From Microscilla marina ATCC 23134 (GTDB lineage: Bacteria; Bacteroidota; Bacteroidia; Cytophagales; Microscillaceae): a stretch of 64,000 nucleotides of DNA. A program made the position numbers and the translations under genes. How positions within the stretch are numbered: position 1 is the stretch's first letter; every line of letters begins with the position of its first letter. The DNA is taken from positions 1 through 64,000 of the forward strand of contig NZ_AAWS01000017.1 of assembly GCF_000169175.1 (NCBI RefSeq), written 5' to 3'. The notes below the pieces were generated by a model. That model saw only the letters and a program-made list of their open reading frames with translations, did not search any database and was not told the origin of the DNA. Below are positions 18,901 to 28,614 of the stretch, in pieces.

Positions 18901-20925
18901 ATGAGAAACTATATTGCTTTGGTTTTAATAAGCTTAATGACAGTGGCTTGTGCCAAAAAACAAGCGAATAAAGATGATAAAACTTCAGACTCAACAATTA
19001 CAGCTGATAAGAGCCCGCAAAAACAATCTAAACTGACCAATCGATTTACTGATGACACCTTGGTGAATATATACAATCACCAAACAGCCCGTGACTCTAA
19101 GGGAGTAATTCATTTTTTTTCTAATAGTAACCCTACTTATCGTGAAGCTGCTGCCATGGCTTTCGCGTCAATACAGGATACAACTGTTGTTGATACATTG
19201 GCAAGTTTGCTGGTAGACAAAGATGTAGAAGTACGCAAAGCAGCAGTGTATGCCTTGGGGCAAATTGGTAAAACCATGAAAGATCCAGCAAAGGCTCAGG
19301 AAAAGTTGTTGAGAGCGTGGATCAAAGAAGAAAACAAAGAAGTGAAAATCTTGATACTTGAGGCTATAGGCAAATCGGCCACTGCTAAGGGCATGGATTA
19401 TTTGGCTTCTTTAGATATTAGAGATGAAGGTCTTTTATATGGCTTGGCACTTGGAGTATACCGAGCTGGACTCAAAGAAGTTTTTAAAGATGAACTGACC
19501 ACCAAAATGGTAGACTTGATTAATCCCAGCCACCAAGAAAGGGTACGCGAGATGGCAGCTAATCATTTAGGACGTTTTGGTAGGTTGGCTGAGCTCAAAG
19601 ATGTACAAGATAAGATTATTCAGGCCATGGCAAGCGACCAACACCCATTTGTGCGCATGAACTGTGCCCGTGCTTTATCCAAAATAAACACTCCTGAAGT
19701 AATAGCCAGTTTGACTAATAGCCTTAAAAACGATGAAAACTATTTGGTAAGGGTCAATGCGATCAGAGCCTATAGATTTGCTTATGATTCGGTTCGTAAT
19801 GCCATACTAGATGCGATCAATGACGACAATGAGCATGTGGCCATCACAGCTTCTCAATATATGCTAAACAATGCTCCCGAATCAGATGCAGATACACTAT
19901 GGAAGTTGGCAAAAAAGCTCAAAAGCTGGAAAACCAGGGCTAACTTGCTTACTGTAGTAAATAAATATGCTCAAGGCAATGAAGTGAATGATTACATTAA
20001 GTCATTGTACGAAAAATCAGACAATATGTATGAAAAAGGCAGTTTAATGCTTGCCTTGGCTGAAAAGGTAGAAAATTACCCTTGGCTTGCCAATCATTTG
20101 TACAACAGCAAAGAACTACTCATTCGTTCAGCAGCCATTACTGCCTTGAGCAAGGTGAGAAGCTTAAAAGCTTTTGACAAGGTAAGAGCAGATACAGTAA
20201 AAAAGGATTTTGGAAAAATATTCAAGTATGCCATAGAGAGTAAAGATGTTGGTTTGGTTGTATATGGTGCTCAGGCATTGCGTAATCCTAAGTATAATTA
20301 CAAAGACTTTTATCGTGACAAGTCCTTTTTGCAGAAAGCGCTGGATTTGCTCAAATTACCCCTTGAGCTGGAAGGCTATCAAGAACTAAAGAAAACCATA
20401 GACGTTTTTGCGGGTAGAAAAGTAAAGCCTACTCCGGCAGGCAAGGCAAAAAAAGAAGTAAACTGGGCAATGATCAAAACTCTACCCCAATTACAAAAAG
20501 TGCAACTTAAAACCTCTAAAGGCGACATCATGTTTGAGTTATTTGTAAATGAATCACCGGTAAGTGTAGCTACTTTTGTGAGTTTGGTCAAAAAGAAATT
20601 TTATGACAATAAAGCTTTTCATAGAGTCATTGCCAATTTTGTGGCACAGGGCGGGGGACCTCATGGCGACGGTTTTGGTGGTTTAGATTACACCATTACT
20701 TCCGAGCTATCTTCTTTGCGTTACCGCGAAGGTTATATAGGGTTGGCTTCTGCCGGTAAAGATACCGAAAGTTGTCAATGGTTCATTACTCATTCACCCA
20801 CCCCACATTTAGACGGCAACTATACCATTTTTGCTAAAATAGTGGAAGGAATGGACGTAGTACACAAACTACAAGTAGGTGATAAAATCCAGCGTGTTTC
20901 TTTATTAGAAAGCGTAAGTCAATAG
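18901..20925 (+). CDS. Lipoprotein with HEAT repeats fused to a cyclophilin-type PPIase
   Basis: 674 residues. The N-terminus is a lipoprotein signal (MRNYIALVLISLMTVAC, lipid Cys at residue 17). Residues about 55-500 are tandem HEAT-like helical repeats, for example VDTLASLLVDKDVEVRKAAV and MNCARALSKINTPEVIASL. The C-terminal domain (about 534-672) is cyclophilin: LKTSKGDIMFELF, FVSLVKKKFYDNKAFHRVI with the catalytic-type Arg, and WFITHSPTPHLDGNYTIFAKI. It probably acts as an envelope-anchored peptidyl-prolyl isomerase or chaperone with the HEAT solenoid as binding surface. In the WFI segment Gln replaces the more usual residue before the aromatic pair. A convergent terminator with clpB follows. 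Confidence 0.9.
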   Translation: MRNYIALVLISLMTVACAKKQANKDDKTSDSTITADKSPQKQSKLTNRFTDDTLVNIYNHQTARDSKGVIHFFSNSNPTYREAAAMAFASIQDTTVVDTLASLLVDKDVEVRKAAVYALGQIGKTMKDPAKAQEKLLRAWIKEENKEVKILILEAIGKSATAKGMDYLASLDIRDEGLLYGLALGVYRAGLKEVFKDELTTKMVDLINPSHQERVREMAANHLGRFGRLAELKDVQDKIIQAMASDQHPFVRMNCARALSKINTPEVIASLTNSLKNDENYLVRVNAIRAYRFAYDSVRNAILDAINDDNEHVAITASQYMLNNAPESDADTLWKLAKKLKSWKTRANLLTVVNKYAQGNEVNDYIKSLYEKSDNMYEKGSLMLALAEKVENYPWLANHLYNSKELLIRSAAITALSKVRSLKAFDKVRADTVKKDFGKIFKYAIESKDVGLVVYGAQALRNPKYNYKDFYRDKSFLQKALDLLKLPLELEGYQELKKTIDVFAGRKVKPTPAGKAKKEVNWAMIKTLPQLQKVQLKTSKGDIMFELFVNESPVSVATFVSLVKKKFYDNKAFHRVIANFVAQGGGPHGDGFGGLDYTITSELSSLRYREGYIGLASAGKDTESCQWFITHSPTPHLDGNYTIFAKIVEGMDVVHKLQVGDKIQRVSLLESVSQ

Positions 20926-20964
20926 TTTTAACAGACTTGTTTAATACTACTGTATAATACAAAA

Positions 20965-20995
20965 AATCCCTGAAGCAATCACTTCAGGGATTCTC
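20965..20995. terminator. Bidirectional terminator
   Basis: The 11-bp stem AATCCCTGAAG/CTTCAGGGATT (20965-20975 with 20982-20992) has a 6-base loop. It has a T-rich side on the plus strand and A6 upstream, which reads as a T tail on the minus strand. It serves the HEAT-cyclophilin gene and the convergent clpB. Confidence 0.88.
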
Positions 20996-21005
20996 ATTCA
21001 AGCAT

Positions 21006-23654
21006 TTACACAGTAACCTTGTCACCATTGAAGTCATCTATGTTTACATTTTCTATTGTTTCAAAAAGTATTTGATCATACTCGTTAAGGTGCATTGTCA
21101 CTACAGACCCTTTACTTATTTTACCTGCCAAAATTTCTTTTGAAAGTTCATTCAAGATGCGTTTCTGCAATACTCTTTTCAAAGGCCTTGCCCCAAACTC
21201 AGGGTCAAATCCTATCTCTGCCAGCGTATCTAACACGTTTTCGGGGGCGTCAAGGTGAATGTCTTGTTCTTTGAGTAACCTTTGAATATGTGCAAATTGA
21301 ATATTAGTAATGTTTCGCATATCTTGTTTGCTTAACGGACGGAACATTACCACCTCATCTATTCTATTCAGAAACTCTGGTCTTACACTTTGTTTAAGCA
21401 AGTCAAATACCTCCTCTCTGGTATTGGTCATAATCTCAAACTCGCTAAGTGTATTGCCCTCTTCATACAATTTGGCAAAGTTATCTTTTATAAGGTGCGA
21501 GCCTGCATTAGATGTCATAATAATGATGGTATTCTTAAAGTTTACCAACCGCCCCTTACTATCAGTCAACCGACCATCGTCTAGTACTTGCAACAAAGTA
21601 TTGAAAACATCAGGGTGCGCTTTTTCTATTTCGTCGAGCAATACTACTGAGTAGGGTTTGCGCCTAACTGCTTCGGTTAATTGCCCACCTTCTTCATAAC
21701 CTACATAACCAGGAGGCGCTCCTATCAAACGACTCACTGCATGGCGTTCCTGGTATTCCGACATATCTATGCGTACCATCGCATCTTCGTCGTTGAACAG
21801 AAAATTCGCCAGTGTTTTTGCCAACTCAGTTTTACCTACCCCAGTGGTTCCCAAAAATATAAAAGAACCAATAGGGCGGCGGGGGTCTTGTAAACCAGCC
21901 CTGCTTCGTCGTACTGCATCAGCCACTACCTTAATTGCCTGGTCTTGTCCTGCGACTCGTTTGGCAAGTTCAGCTTCCAGCTCTAATAATTTTTCACGCT
22001 CGCTTTTTAGCATTTTAGATACGGGCACACCAGTCCATTTAGCCACTACCTCGGCAATATCTTCATTTCCAACTTCTTCTTTTAGCAACGCATTGTCTTG
22101 AATATGCGAAAGTTCTGCTTGTTTCTCTGCCAACACTTTTTCTGTTTCCAGTATTTTGCCATAGCGTAGTTCTGCTACTTTAGCCAAGTTACCCTCTCGT
22201 TCGGCGGTTTCTGCAGCAATTTTCATTTGCTCTATATCTTCTTTAGCCTTTCTTATGCTTTGAATGACTCCTTTCTCGGTCTCCCACCTTGCTTTAAGAC
22301 TATCTCTTTTTTGACTCAACTCAGCTATTTCTCTAGAAATCTCTTTTTCTCTTTTTTTATTTTTTTCGCGTCTTATTGCTTCTCTTTCTATCTCAAGTTG
22401 CATTACCTTGCGTTGTAGCTCATCTAGCTCTGCCGGCATTGAGTCAATCTCTATTCGCAGTTTAGCAGCAGCCTCATCCATCAGGTCAATAGCCTTGTCA
22501 GGTAAAAAACGATCAGAAATATAGCGATCAGACAACTCTACTGCCGCAATAATGGCGTCATCCTGAATGCGTACCCCGTGGTGTAGTTCATAGCGTTCTT
22601 TCAAGCCCCTTAGAATAGAAATGGCATCAGGTACATTAGGTTCATCTACCATCACTCCTTGAAAACGCCGCTCTAAGGCTTTGTCTTTTTCTATGTATTT
22701 TTGATACTCTTTGAGCGTAGTAGCTCCTACAGTATGCAATTCGCCCCGTGCCAAAGCAGGCTTTAATAAATTGGCGGCATCCATGGCACTTTCACCACCG
22801 CTTCCGGCACCCACCAAGGTATGTATCTCATCTATGAAAAGAATAATTTCACCATCAGAGTCTATCACTTCTTGAATCACAGCTTTGAGCCGCTCTTCAA
22901 ACTCTCCCTTATATTTGGCACCAGCTACCAATAATCCCATATCAAGCGATACCAGCTGTTTTGACTGAAGGTTTTCTGGTACATCACCTTCTACTATTCT
23001 TTGGGCAAGTCCTTCAGCAATAGCAGTTTTTCCTACCCCTGGTTCACCTATCAGCATAGGGTTGTTTTTAGTACGGCGCGACAAAATTTGTAGTACACGA
23101 CGTATTTCTTCATCCCGCCCAATTACAGGGTCAAGTTTTCCGGCTTTCGCCAATTCATTTAAATTTTTCGAGTATCTCTCCAGCGATTTATAAGTAGCTT
23201 CAGCGTTTTGATTCATAACCTTATTTCCTCCTCTTAGGTCATTGATGGTTTTTAGTAAGTCTTTTTCGTTCATACCTGCTTCTTTGAGCAGTTGGGCAGT
23301 ATTATCTTTACCTGCCAGCAACCCTAGTAGTAAATGCTCAAGGCTGATGTATTCATCATCCAGCTTGGTTTTATATTTTTCTGCCTGTTGCAGGGCAGCC
23401 GCAGTATCATTGCCAAAATAAGCTTGTCCATTTACTTTGGGGTAGGTATGGAGCAAATCATCTATTTTGCTTTGTAAACTTTCCCTGTTAATACCTAACT
23501 GTGTGTGAATAAACGAAGTAAGGTTGTGGTCAGCCTCCATTACGGCTTTCAGCAAGTGCCCTGTTTCTATGGCTTGTTGTCCTGTTTGCTGGGCTATCTG
23601 TGCCGATTGTTGTATGGCTTCTTGTGCTTTAGTTGTATAATTTTTAAAGTTCAT
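21006..23654 (-). CDS. clpB: ATP-dependent disaggregase ClpB
   Basis: 882 residues. Clp-N repeats lie at 1-150 ([20 protein letters not shown]). AAA-1 has Walker A GEPGVGKT near residues 203-210 and Walker [17 protein letters not shown] coiled-coil middle domain (about 410-540) separates it from AAA-2, with GTTGVGKT near 601-608 and [20 protein letters not shown] as a pore-loop region. The middle domain distinguishes ClpB from ClpA/ClpC. It rescues aggregated proteins with DnaK. The gene is alone, ending at a shared terminator. No CIRCE or other heat-shock operator was identified upstream. Confidence 0.97.
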   Translation of the reverse strand: MNFKNYTTKAQEAIQQSAQIAQQTGQQAIETGHLLKAVMEADHNLTSFIHTQLGINRESLQSKIDDLLHTYPKVNGQAYFGNDTAAALQQAEKYKTKLDDEYISLEHLLLGLLAGKDNTAQLLKEAGMNEKDLLKTINDLRGGNKVMNQNAEATYKSLERYSKNLNELAKAGKLDPVIGRDEEIRRVLQILSRRTKNNPMLIGEPGVGKTAIAEGLAQRIVEGDVPENLQSKQLVSLDMGLLVAGAKYKGEFEERLKAVIQEVIDSDGEIILFIDEIHTLVGAGSGGESAMDAANLLKPALARGELHTVGATTLKEYQKYIEKDKALERRFQGVMVDEPNVPDAISILRGLKERYELHHGVRIQDDAIIAAVELSDRYISDRFLPDKAIDLMDEAAAKLRIEIDSMPAELDELQRKVMQLEIEREAIRREKNKKREKEISREIAELSQKRDSLKARWETEKGVIQSIRKAKEDIEQMKIAAETAEREGNLAKVAELRYGKILETEKVLAEKQAELSHIQDNALLKEEVGNEDIAEVVAKWTGVPVSKMLKSEREKLLELEAELAKRVAGQDQAIKVVADAVRRSRAGLQDPRRPIGSFIFLGTTGVGKTELAKTLANFLFNDEDAMVRIDMSEYQERHAVSRLIGAPPGYVGYEEGGQLTEAVRRKPYSVVLLDEIEKAHPDVFNTLLQVLDDGRLTDSKGRLVNFKNTIIIMTSNAGSHLIKDNFAKLYEEGNTLSEFEIMTNTREEVFDLLKQSVRPEFLNRIDEVVMFRPLSKQDMRNITNIQFAHIQRLLKEQDIHLDAPENVLDTLAEIGFDPEFGARPLKRVLQKRILNELSKEILAGKISKGSVVTMHLNEYDQILFETIENVNIDDFNGDKVTV

Positions 23655-23883
23655 AGTTTTGTGTGAGTTATAGAAAATGATAAATAGTGTAAAATATTAC
23701 TGTTTGCCTTTTTTTGATCAAAAGTGTTACCAAGCCAATTTAAATTGTTTTTTAGGACAAAATGGCTTAATTTACTGCGGATTCTCTAATTTGAGTGTGA
23801 CATAATGTCTTGATTGTTAGGCGCTTATTTATTTTAACCTGTCAATTCAATCAAAAAACAGTATTAGTATCCTTGATTATTTT

Positions 23884-24579
23884 ATGGAAAGTTACCCGGT
23901 AGAGTATTATTACCAAAGCATAGAAAAGTACAAGCAAAGAGCTTATGAAACTTCCTTGGAACTGATTACTCAAGCCATTGCCTTGGATGCAAATCAGGTG
24001 GCTTACTATTACCACAGAGGAGGTGTGTTGCAAAGGCTGCAAAAGTTTGATGTTGCTATACAAGACTTTGATAAAGTGATTGGTTGGGAGAGGCAGGCTG
24101 CCGCGCCATTTATTGTAGAAGCGTTACTAGCAAAAACGGAGATGCTTTATCAACAAAAAAACTATGATTTACTCATTGCTACCTGTGACCATTTCCTGAG
24201 GATTTGTCGCAATCATTGGAAAGGTTTTTTTTTTCGTGCCCTGGGGTTTTACTTTACCCAGCATTATTATTTGGCATACCAAGACATTGAAATGGCGTTT
24301 TACCTGAGCAAGCAACCTGACAGTATACGGCCATATCGTGGGTTGATCGGCTTTAAAGTTGGAAAGTTTGTACAAGCACAAGTAGACTTTGATATAGCGA
24401 TCAGACAAAAGCCAGAAGAAGCCGTATTATGGTTTAATCGCGGAATGAATCTCTACAAACTTAATAAGTTGAGTGAAGCCATTGCTAGTTTTGACAAAGC
24501 CACTCAACTAGGTTTAAAAAACAAACAGTTGTATGATTTTAGAGCCAAAGCATTACAACAGATCAATAGCTTGAAATAA
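23884..24579 (+). CDS. TPR-repeat protein
   Basis: 231 residues built almost entirely of tetratricopeptide-like helix pairs. Clear units are AYETSLELITQAIALDANQVAYYYHRG (about 20-45), KFDVAIQDFDKVIGWERQA, AYQDIEMAFYLSKQPDSIRPYRG and EEAVLWFNRGMNLYKLNKLSEAIASFDKA (about 180-208). There is no signal peptide or membrane segment, so it is probably a cytosolic scaffold. Partners cannot be inferred. The gene is monocistronic, diverging from clpB and converging on a small acidic gene across a terminator. Confidence 0.85.
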   Translation: MESYPVEYYYQSIEKYKQRAYETSLELITQAIALDANQVAYYYHRGGVLQRLQKFDVAIQDFDKVIGWERQAAAPFIVEALLAKTEMLYQQKNYDLLIATCDHFLRICRNHWKGFFFRALGFYFTQHYYLAYQDIEMAFYLSKQPDSIRPYRGLIGFKVGKFVQAQVDFDIAIRQKPEEAVLWFNRGMNLYKLNKLSEAIASFDKATQLGLKNKQLYDFRAKALQQINSLK

Positions 24580-24582
24580 AAA

Positions 24583-24604
24583 AGGACACCTTTCGAGATG
24601 TCCT
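24583..24604. terminator. Convergent terminator hairpin
   Basis: AGGACA (24583-24588) pairs with TGTCCT (24599-24604). The preceding A6 gives a T tail on the minus strand, so it works best for the minus-strand gene ending at 24629. Confidence 0.55.
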
Positions 24605-24628
24605 GATTAGCCGTGGCTTTTAAATGTT

Positions 24629-25006
24629 TTAAACTTCCCATTCTTCCCGCAAAAAGTCAAGATAGTTTTTGTTAGCAGAAGAAAACAAATTGAAATCAGT
24701 AGCACTTTTGATAATGCTTATAAACTCACGCAGCTCTTCTACTTCGAATTCTTTGTCCATAGCATCTACTGCTTGCTGAACCAAATCATCTAACTCTCCA
24801 TCAGGTATATTATGATAATCTTCGTGGAAATAAATTTCAAAAGCATCGCGCACTGCAATAGTATCAAAGTCTAGTTGGCGAGCAATGCGTGGTATCACCC
24901 TATCATAAATACGGTCCAATTCATCTTCCGAAATGGTTCCATCAGCACCTAAGCCTTCTACAATAAGCACTGACATAAAGTATTCTAGTCTATCTCTCAT
25001 CTTCAT
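24629..25006 (-). CDS. Small acidic helical protein, possibly TerB-like
   Basis: 125 residues from ATG 25006 (a second ATG at 25000 is also possible). It is very acidic and helical. The segment VEGLGADGTISEDELDRIYDRVIPRIARQL resembles an EF-hand-like or TerB-like ADG-x-x-x-x-DE helix pair, and the C-terminus (FISIIKSATDFNLFSSANKNYL) is helical. The family is not certain and no function is proposed. It probably forms a unit with, or lies downstream of, the lipoprotein gene at 25083-25499, which is on the same strand 76 bases upstream. Confidence 0.65.
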   Translation of the reverse strand: MKMRDRLEYFMSVLIVEGLGADGTISEDELDRIYDRVIPRIARQLDFDTIAVRDAFEIYFHEDYHNIPDGELDDLVQQAVDAMDKEFEVEELREFISIIKSATDFNLFSSANKNYLDFLREEWEV

Positions 25007-25082
25007 TAGTTAGTTAATAGTTGAGAAAGCAATCGTGTATACAAGATTGACTAATTGTGTTGTTGAAAATATTACTTAGAAT

Positions 25083-25499
25083 CTATTTTTGCAACAAATC
25101 CTTGTATTCTTTTACCAGTTTATTTAGCTGCTTTGCCAATTCTTCGTTTTGCAAAGCTTGACCAATATGCACTTTTTTCAATGTTTCTACTTTTGTAAGG
25201 TTAGCAGTAACTGCTGCTTGCCACGCTTTCATAGTTTTTTCTGATACTTGTACTCTGCTGGTGGTTTTGGTCAGCTCGATGTGTTGACGCATATTATTTT
25301 TATTGGCTGTTAAATATTCCTGAGCATCTTTTATTCCTGTGATAAGGTCAGGTTTTTCCTTCGTTTTACGCAATAGTTGAGTCGTAAACTGATTTAACTG
25401 TTGAATACTGTGTTGTACTTGGGTTTCCTTGGTTTGACAGCTTGACAATAAAATTATCGGTATACAAAATATTAAACTTACTTTATTTTTCATGAGCAT
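25083..25499 (-). CDS. Small lipoprotein of unknown function
   Basis: 138 residues. The signal peptide MLMKNKVSLIFCIPIILLSSC ends in a lipobox (LSSC), so the mature protein is lipid-anchored in the envelope. The mature part is a single mostly helical region rich in Lys, Gln and Thr, with predicted coiled-coil character near the C-terminus (ELAKQLNKLVKEYKDLLQ). No conserved catalytic motif is visible and the family is not recognised. The second ATG (MKNK) is an equally good start. Confidence 0.7.
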   Translation of the reverse strand: MLMKNKVSLIFCIPIILLSSCQTKETQVQHSIQQLNQFTTQLLRKTKEKPDLITGIKDAQEYLTANKNNMRQHIELTKTTSRVQVSEKTMKAWQAAVTANLTKVETLKKVHIGQALQNEELAKQLNKLVKEYKDLLQK

Positions 25500-25631
25500 T
25501 ATATAGTTGTGTTGTTATATGTTTTTTATGCAAAGAAGGCGAAGTCAGACAAATTTCAGTGGTAAAGGCAACCCTTTTTAAACGAAGCAGGTCTGCCTTT
25601 ATATACGAAGATAAAACAACTATTTATTACC

Positions 25632-26288
25632 ATGAAACAATTTATATTGACAATGTTTTTGAGCTTGAGCATAGCTTCTTTGAGCCAGGGACAAGACAAC
25701 CCCGCAACTTTATTTGGTGGTGCTGGTAACATGAAAATCTCAGGGTTTGGAGGTCCGACAGTAAGTTTAGGAGTAATTGATGGATCAATTGCGATGTTTA
25801 ATGGAGGAGGAGGAGCGATTATGTTCAACAATTTCTTTTTTGGTGGATATGGGTCAAACATGTCTTTTTCTACTGTGACAAGGTCGGTGGGTGGTGAAAA
25901 CCTTCGCCTAAGAATGCGTCAGGGAGGCTTATGGTTTGGGTATGATGCACAAGCACACAAACTAGTACATTTGACTTCTAGCCTTAAAATGGGTTGGGGG
26001 CACCTGCGATTTTATCGCTCAACAACGTCGTTTTACGATGATACTCAAAGTGTGTTGCGAGAACATTTTTTTATGTTAACACCTGAAGCTGGAATAGAAG
26101 TAAATATTACTAAGTTTATGAAAATAGCCCTTACTGGAGGGTATAGGATAGGATTTTCTAACACTATCAAAGAAGATGACAACTCTAGTATAAACCTGAA
26201 TGGGCAGTACATGGCGCTCACTTTTAAGTTTGGTTGGTTTGGAAAAAGTGGACCTATAACCGAGATAAAGAAACTAATCAAAGATTAA
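25632..26288 (+). CDS. Outer-membrane beta-barrel-like protein
   Basis: 218 residues with a signal peptide (MKQFILTMFLSLSIASLSQG). The mature protein is rich in glycine and alternating hydrophobic strands, for example GNMKISGFGGPTVSLGVIDG, GGGGAIMFNNFFFGGYGSNM and FMKIALTGGYRIGF, ending in strand-like MALTFKFGWFG. This fits a small outer-membrane beta-barrel or beta-rich surface protein. The exact family is not recognised. A terminator hairpin follows at 26487. Confidence 0.72.
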   Translation: MKQFILTMFLSLSIASLSQGQDNPATLFGGAGNMKISGFGGPTVSLGVIDGSIAMFNGGGGAIMFNNFFFGGYGSNMSFSTVTRSVGGENLRLRMRQGGLWFGYDAQAHKLVHLTSSLKMGWGHLRFYRSTTSFYDDTQSVLREHFFMLTPEAGIEVNITKFMKIALTGGYRIGFSNTIKEDDNSSINLNGQYMALTFKFGWFGKSGPITEIKKLIKD

Positions 26289-26881
26289 ACATAATGTGTG
26301 CTTATTGGCTGATGGGAATTTTAAGCCAAACGAAAAATAGCGAGTAGTTTTTGCCCAACTGAAGGGGTAAGTAATAGGTTTTGATTAATGTAAGTTTCTT
26401 TTGAAAAATTACTATGTAAGTTTTGCTTGTAAAACATAATTTTAAATAAAGATATTTACATAATATCGTAGTTTTTGACAAAAAAAAAGCCCGTATCAGT
26501 TGGATGACGCGGGTTTTTTGCTATTTCGTAACTATGCTATATGTTCTTAAATTCCAAAATTGGTTCGATTAATTAAATAGTACTTTTATAAGATTGATAT
26601 ATTTAAACTATCTGTTTTTTTGTAAAAATCGTCTATTTTAGAGACTTTTCAAAAAAAAATAAGTAATTTTTTTTAGTTAAACTCGTTTCTGCCATTATCT
26701 TGTATGGGTAATGCCAAGGTAAGTTGTATAAAAGTTTTATGATCAGCGATTTATTTAAGTGAAAATTAAAGAATTGTAGCGTGTAAATCAAACTAAGATG
26801 AATGAATAAGCGTATTCTTTTCTTTAAATGCAACTATTTTTTATACAAATAAAAGTAGTTATGCTATTTATGTAATATTGT
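26289..26881. other. 593-base AT-rich intergenic region
   Basis: It holds a terminator at 26487-26519. The remainder is very AT-rich with poly-A and poly-T tracts. A 66-codon minus-strand open frame at 26633-26833 has low-complexity composition and no leader, and I do not consider it a gene. Confidence 0.55.
26487..26519 (+). terminator. Rho-independent terminator
   Basis: AAGCCCGT pairs with GCGGGTTT allowing two G-T wobbles, followed by a T-run to 26519. A9 lies on the left side. It is about 200 bases after the barrel gene. Confidence 0.65.
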
Positions 26882-28465
26882 GTGATACATTTTATAAAAA
26901 CATATCATATAACTTTGAATAAACTCAAAAATTACAAAACCAAGGCGTTCAGTTTGATCTCGCGACAAACCGGGCAATTAAGCGTTCTTTTTACAGTTTG
27001 TTTCCTGTTTTGTGTACCATTGCAAGCACAACCTGGGGCACGTTGGCAAAATATAGAAACCTTGCTTGAGCAATATCGGCGTCACCTCAAAATTCCTGGA
27101 ATGTCGGCAGGGGTAGTGCATAATGGAGAACTCGTCTGGAGTAAGGGCTTTGGTTATGCTGATATACTGCGAAAGGTCAAAGTCACTCCACAAACCATTT
27201 TTCATATTGCGTCTTTAACCAAAACGTTTACTGCTGCCATTGTTCTCAAACTTGAGCAAGCTGGTAAATTAAAATTGACCGATTCATTGGCAAAGTATGG
27301 GATCAACAAACCAAAGCTAAAGCACCTTCAGGTTCGACATATTTTATCGCATGTCTCAGATAGCAAACCAGTAGGTAATGCTTACAAATACAATAGTCCC
27401 AGGTTCGAGCTTTTAGGAAAAGTATTAAAAAAAGCCAGTGGAAAATCCTTCGCTCAGTTGGTGACGCAATACATTGCCAATCCCTTAAAGATGCATCATA
27501 CTGCCCCTAATATAAATGCTCGCAAAGATTTTTTAGTGGCTAAACGAAATTGGTACACCTTTACCCAAAAGTTGGCCAAACCATATAAACTAAAAAATGG
27601 GCAACCTGCCAAGTTTGTTTACTCTAACCGCTTTAATACTTCGGTAGGAATGATGTCTAACATTTCTGATTTGGCAAAATATGCCCAAGCGTTGGAAGGA
27701 GAGGAGTTATTGACAGCTAAACAAAAGAAACGTATTTTTCAGCCTTGGGTTACTCCAAAAAATGATACTTTACCTTATGCTAAAGGTTGGTTTGTACAGT
27801 GTTATCAAGGAGTAGAGATGTATTGGCATTATGGATATGGACGCTCTTGTTCTTCTTTAATTTTGAAGGTACCTGACAAAAAAATGACCATATTATTGCT
27901 CGCCAACACCGATATGTTGAGTGAGCCTTTTAGTGCAGGTTTAGGGGTTTTTGGTGATGTTACATCCTCACCCATAGCTAATATCTTCTTACGCAAATTG
28001 GTGTTCGCTAATAGTTCCTTGCCTGACTTAAACTATATAAGTAACAATGGTAAAAGTCTGCAAGCCCAATGGCAAGCTACTCAAAGGACTGCTTTTGCTA
28101 CAATGTATAAAAATGAATTGATTGCCAACACTTTACTTGCTAAAAGTACCAAGCGACATATACGGTTTGATGCATTATTTCGCTGGCATATCAAGGTGAC
28201 TTATCCCAGCTACAAACCCGATACAACCCAGTGGAAACATTATATGGGAAAATACCCGGTGAGCAGGTATTATATCTTTAAAATTGTGAAGATCGACAAT
28301 CAATTGTACTACAAGACCCCGGGGTCGCGGGGAACAGGATTAAAACTGTACCCTATTGCCCCTGATAAGTTCTTGTTGGACCCTTATACTCGCATTATTT
28401 TCCGAAATAATCAATTAATTATTCAAAACGATTGGGATGAAGTGAAGATAAGAAAAAAGAAATAA
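26882..28465 (+). CDS. Class C beta-lactamase-like serine hydrolase
   Basis: 527 residues if the GTG at 26882 is used. A TTG at 26954 would give a compact signal peptide (ISRQTGQLSVLFTVCFLFCVPLQAQ), and a TAACTTTG box at 26910-26917 also argues for the later start. The exported protein has the penicillin-binding/AmpC fold: nucleophile motif SLTK (Ser111, Lys114), a second motif region YKYNSPRFELLG, and HYG (residues 316-318) in place of KTG. In the second motif the usual Tyr-x-Asn reads Tyr-Asn-Ser (170-172). The C-terminal ~130 residues form an additional beta-rich domain. Such proteins are peptidases or esterases of the envelope. True beta-lactamase activity is not implied. Confidence 0.88.
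   Translation: MIHFIKTYHITLNKLKNYKTKAFSLISRQTGQLSVLFTVCFLFCVPLQAQPGARWQNIETLLEQYRRHLKIPGMSAGVVHNGELVWSKGFGYADILRKVKVTPQTIFHIASLTKTFTAAIVLKLEQAGKLKLTDSLAKYGINKPKLKHLQVRHILSHVSDSKPVGNAYKYNSPRFELLGKVLKKASGKSFAQLVTQYIANPLKMHHTAPNINARKDFLVAKRNWYTFTQKLAKPYKLKNGQPAKFVYSNRFNTSVGMMSNISDLAKYAQALEGEELLTAKQKKRIFQPWVTPKNDTLPYAKGWFVQCYQGVEMYWHYGYGRSCSSLILKVPDKKMTILLLANTDMLSEPFSAGLGVFGDVTSSPIANIFLRKLVFANSSLPDLNYISNNGKSLQAQWQATQRTAFATMYKNELIANTLLAKSTKRHIRFDALFRWHIKVTYPSYKPDTTQWKHYMGKYPVSRYYIFKIVKIDNQLYYKTPGSRGTGLKLYPIAPDKFLLDPYTRIIFRNNQLIIQNDWDEVKIRKKK
26910..26917 (+). promoter_or_regulatory. Possible -7 promoter box inside the longest reading frame
   Basis: TAACTTTG matches TAnnTTTG. If used, transcription would start near 26924, so the serine hydrolase would begin at the TTG at 26954 or a nearby codon, not the GTG at 26882. 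Confidence 0.35.
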
Positions 28466-28614
28466 GCATTGCTTATTTGGTAAAATGAGGCTACCTCATA
28501 ATTCAAACGTTTCCTGTTTTTATTAGAGAAAAACGACTTTAAGGCACTTTATACCTGCTAGTATTTAGAGGTATATTCTCCTAAAATATATGATGAGATA
28601 GCTTCAGATAGTGT

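Noticed and set aside
26633-26833. 66-codon minus-strand open frame in an AT-rich spacer
   Set aside because: Low-complexity composition, no ribosome-binding site, and overlaps non-coding AT-rich sequence. Chance frame.
27541-27760. YSN at residues 247-249 of the serine hydrolase as its second catalytic motif
   Set aside because: It lies in the segment that aligns with the later glycine-rich loop of the family, not at the Tyr-x-Asn position.
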